Part shown: piece by piece, positions 57,990 through 64,000 of the stretch
Position numbering within the stretch: the first letter of the stretch is position 1
Layout: the number at the start of each line of letters is the position of its first letter
Source: Mucilaginibacter sp. dw_454
GTDB taxonomy: Bacteria > Bacteroidota > Bacteroidia > Sphingobacteriales > Sphingobacteriaceae
Direction: 5' to 3'
Length of the DNA stretch: 64,000 nt
Assembly (NCBI RefSeq): GCF_018449775.1
Contig: NZ_JAAVVB010000002.1
Location: 248,001-312,000 of the forward strand
The notes under the pieces: generated by a model
The model's input: only the letters and a program-made list of their open reading frames with translations
Databases searched by the model: none
Told to the model about the DNA's origin: nothing
Program-made: the position numbers and the translations under genes

Positions 57990-60332
57990 TTATTTATGTA
58001 AAATAGCTACAATACTTACCAGTGCTGTCAAGGCTGCTGCTATGCTACCAAGATCGCCAAACCCTATTTTAATTTTATTATCCGGCGCTTTTTCAGGTAC
58101 CACAATTTTACTGCCCGGTTTAACTTTAGGATACACACGGAAAAACAAGAAATGCCTTATAGGTTGATTTAGCCCGTCGGGATATTTAATATATGCGCCT
58201 TTTAGCCTGGCGTTTTGTGTGGTACCCGCTGCAGCATTGATATAATACTTAAATCTGCCACCATGAAAACTTATATACTGTGGGTTGTTTACCGCCCCCG
58301 ATACTTCTACATACGATATTACGCGGGGAACATACACACTATCGCCCGGTAACAATATCATGTCTTTATTGGCTTCGGTTTTGCTACTTTTTAATGAAAG
58401 GTCAAGATTTACCCTAACGTTGTTTCTGTAAACCTGTGCATTTTCAATCGAGCCGTATGGCGTTACACCTCCTGCCCTGCGCAAAAAATCAAGCGCGGTT
58501 TCACTTCTTTTTTCGACCGGATAATCTCCCGGGAAAGCAACCTCGCCTTTAACGGCTACGTTGCCCAAAGAACGGTAATTGACTAAACGAGGTACATTTA
58601 CAACATCCATTGGCTGGAGTTCAATATTGCCATTTGCATCATTGTTATTGCTCAAATCAACAACAAACGTATTAACCTGTTGATTTGCTACGCTGTCCGA
58701 TTCGTTTTTAATAACCCGGTTTATTTCGATATGATGTTCGGCCGCTTCATCCCCAAAGCCGCCAGACATCGCAATAACATCAGCCAGTTTAAGCCCTTTA
58801 CGATAAGTGATGATTGAAGGACGCCTAACGTGCCCACTAACGGTAACTGTTTGGTTAGACACAAATGCTTCGCGATTTAGGATAACTACGGTATCTTCAC
58901 GCAGCAATGGAATGTCGTTTACGCCACTAATAATCTCATTTGGTTTAAACGGAATGCTCTGTTTATCCAAATTAGGCAGCGTCCTGTTGATATAGCCCCT
59001 CGCCATGTAGGCATCGGGTCTTAAGCCTTGCGCTAATTTTAATAACTGACTTAATGTTAAGCCCGCAGTCAGCTCATAAACATCAGGGCGGTAAACAGAA
59101 CCCTCTAATACCACACGGTTGGTATATCGATTGGTAATAGCGCCAATGGACACCTTATCGCCATTACGTGGGGTATAGTTAGCAAATAGATTTGCTGGCA
59201 CGTCTTTAACTTCGCGCTGCAGGTCATTAACTTGGTCAACCTTGGCTATCCCTGTGTACGCTGTCTGCGTAAAGCCACTGGCATATTTAATCAGATCATC
59301 CAGATGTTCATCATCCTTTAGCTCATAAATAGCTGGGTTTTTTACCTCGCCACTTATACTCACACGTTTCTTATAAACAGGTATTTGTATTACATCCTGA
59401 TCTTCCAGACGGATGTTTCCTTCCTGAATCCCGGTTTGCAGATAGGTGTAAAAATCTATCGTCTTGTAAAGTTTATTATTCCTTATGAGTTGGATATATC
59501 TTAAAGACCCATTAGCATTAGGGCCGCCCGAGTTATATAAAGCATTAGGCAAAGTAGCCAACGATGATAGGGTGTAAGAGCCCGGTGTCTTTACCTCACC
59601 TTTAACAGTTACTTTAATACTACGGGTAGTGCCTAAATTTACGGTTAATTGAGTCTGACCAGAAGATAGGCCTGGGTATATTTTTACCATTTTACTCCTG
59701 ATCAACGAGGTAGCCTGTTCTATAGTAAAGCCGTTTACGTAAACCAAACCGGCAAATGGTATTTGCAGGTTACCATCAGGCGTTACCGTGGCTTCAAGGT
59801 TTTTCTCGTTCAAACCTGTTAACAGTACTATAACTTTATCGCCAGGGCCTAATACATAACTTTTTGGCGTAGCGATAGAAAAACTAGGTTCAAAAGTTAT
59901 GGCTTGTCTAAAAAATTGCGATCCGTATATTTCCAGAGGATGCTTAGTAGTATCGGGTTTTGGCCGTTCAAGCGGTACGGGTTTTTTTACCTCATCAATT
60001 ATGTCGCGCGATGAACCTGTTGTTTGTTTTTCTGCAGTTGCAGCCGGCTTTTTGGCCGGTCCGCTTTTATCTAAACCCAACAGTGTTACACGATCTTTAA
60101 AGGCTTGTATTTCATCTGCCGATACGCCATTTTTTGCCATTAACGCATATGCTTGCTGTTCTGATAAACCCGAACTTTGCATTTTTTGCCAGGCTTGTGT
60201 TATTTGGTCGTCAGTAGCGTCGCTTACCTTCATGTCTTTTAGATTGCTCATGGAAATTCCTTGAGCAGTACTCTGTTTAGCGAGTAAAATAAAGACGGCA
60301 AATAATATATAAAGTAGATGTTTGATGCGCAT
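57990..60332 (-). CDS. polysaccharide export protein with SLBB domains (second copy)
   Basis: 780 residues, paralogue of the gene at 29779. A signal peptide (to about STAQ), a helical/UBA-like region (TDDQITQAWQKMQSSGLSEQ), Poly_export domain (GPGDKVIVLLTGLNEKNL; NLQIPFAGLVYVNG), then SLBB repeats (VTVKGEVKTPGSYTL, VSISGEVKNPAIYEL, VVLEGSVYRPDVYEL, VTVSGHVRRPSIITY, VAVKGEVAFPGDYPV), and a C-terminal hydrophobic tail (IAAALTALVSIVAIL). Forms the export conduit; the Wzz-like partner is 1 bp downstream. Confidence 0.9.
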   Translation of the reverse strand: MRIKHLLYILFAVFILLAKQSTAQGISMSNLKDMKVSDATDDQITQAWQKMQSSGLSEQQAYALMAKNGVSADEIQAFKDRVTLLGLDKSGPAKKPAATAEKQTTGSSRDIIDEVKKPVPLERPKPDTTKHPLEIYGSQFFRQAITFEPSFSIATPKSYVLGPGDKVIVLLTGLNEKNLEATVTPDGNLQIPFAGLVYVNGFTIEQATSLIRSKMVKIYPGLSSGQTQLTVNLGTTRSIKVTVKGEVKTPGSYTLSSLATLPNALYNSGGPNANGSLRYIQLIRNNKLYKTIDFYTYLQTGIQEGNIRLEDQDVIQIPVYKKRVSISGEVKNPAIYELKDDEHLDDLIKYASGFTQTAYTGIAKVDQVNDLQREVKDVPANLFANYTPRNGDKVSIGAITNRYTNRVVLEGSVYRPDVYELTAGLTLSQLLKLAQGLRPDAYMARGYINRTLPNLDKQSIPFKPNEIISGVNDIPLLREDTVVILNREAFVSNQTVTVSGHVRRPSIITYRKGLKLADVIAMSGGFGDEAAEHHIEINRVIKNESDSVANQQVNTFVVDLSNNNDANGNIELQPMDVVNVPRLVNYRSLGNVAVKGEVAFPGDYPVEKRSETALDFLRRAGGVTPYGSIENAQVYRNNVRVNLDLSLKSSKTEANKDMILLPGDSVYVPRVISYVEVSGAVNNPQYISFHGGRFKYYINAAAGTTQNARLKGAYIKYPDGLNQPIRHFLFFRVYPKVKPGSKIVVPEKAPDNKIKIGFGDLGSIAAALTALVSIVAILHK

Positions 60333-60359
60333 GAAAAAAATGATGTTAATCTAAGTATG

Positions 60360-60367
60360 CAAATATA
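60360..60367 (-). promoter_or_regulatory. candidate -7 element for the minus-strand SLBB-Wzz pair
   Basis: On the minus strand TATATTTG (60367 to 60360) fits TAnnTTTG, 28 nt upstream of the SLBB start. No good -33 element was found. Confidence 0.4.
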
Positions 60368-60455
60368 AAATTATATATCAGTGTTAAGCCACATTAGCTG
60401 TCAAGCACCTAAAACCAATAATTGCTCAATAAGTTTTAAACCCTGATATTAAAAA

Positions 60456-61523
60456 CTATAAAAGCGATTGATAAGCAGCCAAAGTTTGCTCTGCTGCTTT
60501 CTGCCAGGTATGCTCTGTCAATATCTTTTCAGCCAGCGATTCATTTATTGGCGCCTTAATAGCCAAATCCACCGCGCTGCATATGCTTTCAATATCTTCT
60601 GGCTCACAATAAAAGGCGTCGTCGCCAAAATAGTCCCGGGTATCGCCTTTATCGGTAATCACCAGGTTGCATCGCATAATAGCAGCCTCTAACGAACTTA
60701 ATCCAGTTGTTTCAAACCAACTGGCTAGCACATGTACCTTGGCCATCTGGTAATATTTTACCATTTCGTCGTGAGGTATTCGGTTTAAAATTTTCACGTT
60801 GGGGCCGGCAGCATCTAAACATTGCTGATAATAGCTCTGTTGGCTCGGTGTCGAAGCGCCGATCAGTACTAATTTATAATCGGTATTGCTTAGTGCCCTA
60901 ATCACATTAAGTTGGTTTTTGCGCTTTTCAATACGGCCTACGCTAATTACTAATTTCTCATCTTTAGGCTCATTGGGGTTGTACACAAACTTGTCCGGAT
61001 TTATGCCATTAGTAACGATGGCATATGGCGTAGGGCAATCGTAACGCTCTTTGATGCGATTTAACTCGGATAATGAATTAGGCAATAACATGTCTGCCTT
61101 TTTTAAAACCTGGTTAATACTGTGTTTTTGACCTGTCCAAATGTAATTTAGTGGTATTCCTTCCCGTCCCCTGAGCCAACGCGAAGTAGTTCTGAGATAA
61201 TCTTTTGCATCCTCTGACATGGCAGCAAATAACCTCCTGACGCTTAAAGCTCCATATTTATCATAATCGCCGTAAGGACAGTGTATAGTTGATACCACCA
61301 CCGGTTTATCGGTGCTTTTTGTTTGGAGTAAAATAGCCGCAGATCTGGTAATATGGAAAAAATTTAACACATCATATTGGTCATGAAATATCACTGCATT
61401 AGAGAATAAGATGTCGACCTCAAGGCCCAACTTTCTCAACCAATTTGCAGTTTGATCTATTTGTACGGTATCGCCGCCGGCTATGTCATATAAGTTTGGG
61501 CGTACAATAAATGCAACTTTCAT
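60456..61523 (-). CDS. family 4 glycosyltransferase
   Basis: 355 residues, GT-B fold. N-terminal VRPNLYDIAGGDTVQIDQTA, then a linker with ADMLLPNSLSELNRIKERY and a C-terminal domain with VISVGRIEKRKNQLNVIRAL and ASWFETTGLSSLEAAIMRC (E-x7-E-like). The length and blocks fit GT4. It lies upstream of the SLBB-Wzz pair on the same strand (123-bp gap) and may be co-transcribed or have its own promoter. Sugar unknown. Confidence 0.87.
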   Translation of the reverse strand: MKVAFIVRPNLYDIAGGDTVQIDQTANWLRKLGLEVDILFSNAVIFHDQYDVLNFFHITRSAAILLQTKSTDKPVVVSTIHCPYGDYDKYGALSVRRLFAAMSEDAKDYLRTTSRWLRGREGIPLNYIWTGQKHSINQVLKKADMLLPNSLSELNRIKERYDCPTPYAIVTNGINPDKFVYNPNEPKDEKLVISVGRIEKRKNQLNVIRALSNTDYKLVLIGASTPSQQSYYQQCLDAAGPNVKILNRIPHDEMVKYYQMAKVHVLASWFETTGLSSLEAAIMRCNLVITDKGDTRDYFGDDAFYCEPEDIESICSAVDLAIKAPINESLAEKILTEHTWQKAAEQTLAAYQSLL

Positions 61524-62025
61524 CTGTTAAATGTTTCTTTGTTTCCAAGAGGTTAGGAGACGCCGAAGTTAAATATTTTATGCTTTATAACCCAAATACC
61601 ATATCTAGCCGACCAATATCATCGGGTGCAATAGCCCCGCTATTATATAACGAATTAACGCTATGTTGAAAATTGGGCTACTACGTATTTATTGTAGTAT
61701 TTTAATTGTGATCTTCTCCTATTGCAGTTGTTGATTAACCTTATGTTTAAATTATATTAATATTAAATCTACAAAACAATAACCCGGCATTTATGTTGTT
61801 AATGACAATAACCTTTAATTGCTTTTGTTTGTAATTTAAGGTGTGTTTTGATGCTAATTTAGTATATAATCTAACGAAAATATTCTAAGTCTTCAAATAA
61901 CTTTTAACAAAAATGCTGTTAATCAGTCAAAAAAAGGTTAGTTTTGGAAGTTGAAGATTAATAGATAAGTCTATTATCAATGGATAACATCTACCAAATG
62001 TAGCCATTATGGTTTAACGTTTAAT
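61524..62025. other. AT-rich divergent intergenic region
   Basis: 502 bp with no convincing ORF or RNA gene, strongly AT-rich with runs of TTAAT and ATAT. It separates the minus-strand GT4/SLBB/Wzz group from the plus-strand RmlD-like gene. A plus-strand -7 candidate is at 61939. No clear minus-strand promoter near 61523 was recognised. Confidence 0.6.
61939..61946 (+). promoter_or_regulatory. candidate -7 element (TAGTTTTG) for the 62026 gene
   Basis: TAGTTTTG fits TAnnTTTG and lies 79 nt before ATG 62026. The -33 region shows only a weak CTG. Confidence 0.4.
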
Positions 62026-62967
62026 ATGAAGAAAAAAATTTACATTGCCGGTGCTGGTGGAATGCTTGGAGAAGCTTTTTATCGCATATTTAAGGATGAT
62101 TACGAAATTAAATGTACTGACAAAGATGTAAATGAAAAATGGCTTAGTTTCCTCGACTTTCGCAATTTTGAAGCCTACAGAAAAGACGTTGAAGCCTTTA
62201 ATCCCGACTACCTGTTTCACTTGGGTGCACATACCGATCTGGAATATTGCGAACTGAATCTTGATGATACTTATCTAACTAACACTACCGCGGTTGAAAA
62301 CGCTGTTTTTATTGCAAATAAATTAAATATACCAGTGCTATATATTAGCACAGCGGGGATATTTGATGGTACCAAAGATTTTTATGACGATTGGGATGAG
62401 CCAAATCCACTGGGACATTACGCTCGTTCAAAATATATGGGTGAGCGCTATGTGCGGGAAAATGCTACACGTTATATTATTTGCCGCGCTGGCTGGATGA
62501 TGGGAGGCGGCCCCGAAAAGGACAAGAAATTCATCAACAAAATTATCAAACAGTTAACGGATGGTAACCGCGATTTATATATTGTAAACGACAAGGATGG
62601 TACGCCAACTTTTACTGTTGACTTTGCCAAAAATGTCAAGCTATTACTTGAGCGCGAGTATTGGGGGCTTTATAACATGGTTTGTAACGGCGAGACCAGC
62701 CGTTATGAAGTTGCTAAAGAAATGGTGAACATATTAGGCCTGAGTGATGAGGTAACTTTGAATGAAGTATCATCGAGCTATTTCAACGAAACCTATTTTG
62801 CGCCGAGGCCTCCTTCTGAACGACTACTGAACAAAAAGCTGGATTTGAGAAGCATGAATATTATGCGTGACTGGAAAGTAGCACTTCAGGAATATGTTCA
62901 TGATTATTATTCAGATTATTTAAAAGAAAAAAACATTTATTTAGTAAAGGAAAAAATTACTTTATAA
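62026..62967 (+). CDS. RmlD-like sugar-nucleotide reductase (SDR)
   Basis: 313 residues with the NAD(P) motif IYIAGAGGMLGEAFYRIF, LFHLGAHTDLEYCELN (close to the RmlD substrate-domain motif NAAAYTAVDKAE), the catalytic-centre region ISTAGIFDG and YARSKYMGE (Tyr-x3-Lys). dTDP-4-dehydrorhamnose reductases reduce a 4-keto-6-deoxysugar; this member is related but its RmlA/B/C partners are not in the window, so the nucleotide sugar is uncertain. It lies 16 nt before the next gene. Confidence 0.8.
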   Translation: MKKKIYIAGAGGMLGEAFYRIFKDDYEIKCTDKDVNEKWLSFLDFRNFEAYRKDVEAFNPDYLFHLGAHTDLEYCELNLDDTYLTNTTAVENAVFIANKLNIPVLYISTAGIFDGTKDFYDDWDEPNPLGHYARSKYMGERYVRENATRYIICRAGWMMGGGPEKDKKFINKIIKQLTDGNRDLYIVNDKDGTPTFTVDFAKNVKLLLEREYWGLYNMVCNGETSRYEVAKEMVNILGLSDEVTLNEVSSSYFNETYFAPRPPSERLLNKKLDLRSMNIMRDWKVALQEYVHDYYSDYLKEKNIYLVKEKITL

Positions 62968-62983
62968 ATATTTACTTTCGTTA

Positions 62984-64000
62984 ATGCGTATAGCAGCATT
63001 TGGCTTCCGGTCTTTGCCACCTGCAAAGGGTGCTGCCGGAGCAGATAAATTTGTACTCGAATTACTACCAAGATTAGTTGCCAGAGGACATGCCGTTATT
63101 GCATATAACCGGCGCTATAAAGACGTTTCTAATAATGTTACTGAGTATAAAGGTGTTAAAATAAAAACCTTTTCTACCGTTAACAGCCCGGGTTTTGACA
63201 CCCTTCTGCACTCCTTCAAATGTACCTGGGATATTATTGTAAATAACACGGCCGATATTGTGCATATCCAAAATGGTGGCAATAGTATTTTTGCGCTGCC
63301 GTTACGCTTATTTGGCAAAAAGGTATTTATTAGCCAGGACGGAGTTGATTGGAAACGCGATAAATGGACCTGGTATGCCCGGCTTTACCTGAAATTCTCT
63401 TCAATCTTAACCGCTTATTTACCTAATGAAGTAATATTTGATAACGTAATAGCCAGGAAACTTTTTGAAGATAAATTTAATAAGAAATATAAGTTTATTC
63501 CCTTTGGTAGCGAAGTAGATGTACCGGAAGATAATGGAGACGTGTTAGAAAGATTTAACCTGAAAACAGGCGAATATTATCTTTTTGTTGGACGATTTAT
63601 ACCCGATAAGGGATTACATTACCTGGTACCCGCTTTTATAAATTCGATATCTAATAAAAAGTTGGTGCTGATAGGCGGATCGCCTAATCCATCGCCTTAC
63701 GAAGAACAAATCATGGCTATGGCTAATGACAGCGTTGTTTTTCCCGGTTTCGTTTATGGCGACGACACCAATATATTAATGCGTAACTCATATTGTTATA
63801 TACAACCTTCTGATGTTGAGGGGCTATCGCCGGTAGTATTAACAGTTATGGGGTTAAATGTGCCGCTCATTGTAAGTGATATCGAAGAAAATCAGTATGC
63901 CGTTCAAGACACAGCCCGAACGTTTAAAAAGGGTGACATCAACTCTTTAGCCGGGCAAATCAACTTTTGCGAAGAACATTATGACGAGATGAAAATACTT
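62984..64000 (+). CDS. family 4 glycosyltransferase, 3' end outside the window
   Basis: An ATG at 62984 opens 339 codons to the window edge with no stop. The N-terminus FGFRSLPPAKGAAGADKFVL is typical of GT4 enzymes of the WcaL/PelF type, followed by TADIVHIQNGGNSIFALPL, a C-terminal domain with FVGRFIPDKGLHYLVPAF and QPSDVEGLSPVVLTVMGLNV (glutamate in the E-x7-E position is partly changed: E-G-L-S-P then V-M). It continues the polysaccharide locus. The C-terminus is missing, so completeness cannot be judged. Confidence 0.85.
   Translation, partial: MRIAAFGFRSLPPAKGAAGADKFVLELLPRLVARGHAVIAYNRRYKDVSNNVTEYKGVKIKTFSTVNSPGFDTLLHSFKCTWDIIVNNTADIVHIQNGGNSIFALPLRLFGKKVFISQDGVDWKRDKWTWYARLYLKFSSILTAYLPNEVIFDNVIARKLFEDKFNKKYKFIPFGSEVDVPEDNGDVLERFNLKTGEYYLFVGRFIPDKGLHYLVPAFINSISNKKLVLIGGSPNPSPYEEQIMAMANDSVVFPGFVYGDDTNILMRNSYCYIQPSDVEGLSPVVLTVMGLNVPLIVSDIEENQYAVQDTARTFKKGDINSLAGQINFCEEHYDEMKIL

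Overview
The window looks like a chromosomal segment from a member of the Bacteroidota, most likely the family Sphingobacteriaceae (Mucilaginibacter/Pedobacter-like). The reasons are the gene order tRNAs-tuf-trnW-secE-nusG-rplKAJL-rpoBC-DUF3467, several promoter-like sites of the Bacteroidota type (TTTG, about 19 nt, TAnnTTTG), the scarcity of Shine-Dalgarno sequences, and families typical of the phylum (SLBB export proteins, Wzi-like barrels, GH76 lipoproteins). The genus is inferred from overall gene style, not from a marker comparison.

Positions 1-12.2 kb hold mixed housekeeping and accessory genes: the 5' part of a lysophospholipid-type acyltransferase (minus strand, runs off the left edge), a helix-hairpin-helix membrane protein overlapping apt, a GH71/99-like and a GH76 glycosidase that face each other, an acyl-CoA dehydrogenase, a small outer-membrane barrel, a three-gene alkylation-repair operon in which Ada is split over two proteins and followed by alkB, a PAS histidine kinase, then rpsU, xerC and hpf. 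rpsU has a textbook promoter, and both rpsU and hpf have strong Shine-Dalgarno sequences, which is unusual for this phylum.

Positions 12.2-26.2 kb are the translation/transcription core: four tRNAs (Thr, Tyr, Gly, Thr), tuf, tRNA-Trp, secE, nusG, rplK, rplA, rplJ, rplL, rpoB, rpoC and a DUF3467 gene. Low-complexity palindromic intergenic sequences sit in many of the gaps.

Positions 26.3-64 kb are a large surface-polysaccharide locus. From 26.3 to 56.9 kb all genes lie on the plus strand: a heptose-kinase-like gene, two paralogous polyprenyl-phosphate sugar-phosphate transferases, GDP-fucose synthase, an SLBB export protein and Wzz-like co-polymerase, a flippase, a candidate polymerase, one GT2 and several GT4 glycosyltransferases, acetyltransferases, sugar-nucleotide SDR enzymes, a lipoprotein and three tandem Wzi-like barrels. 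A second SLBB/Wzz pair and a GT4 follow on the minus strand, and an RmlD-like gene and a GT4 that runs off the right edge follow on the plus strand.

The most interesting part is the compact block 33371-40236. It encodes a ferredoxin-type reductase, glucose-1-phosphate cytidylyltransferase, CDP-glucose 4,6-dehydratase, an SDR reductase, a thiamine-diphosphate enzyme and the PMP/[2Fe-2S] 3-dehydrase (RfbH/DdhC). This is the enzyme set needed for a CDP-activated, two-carbon-branched 3,6-dideoxyhexose of the yersiniose type. The reductase has a domain order unlike the Yersinia enzyme.
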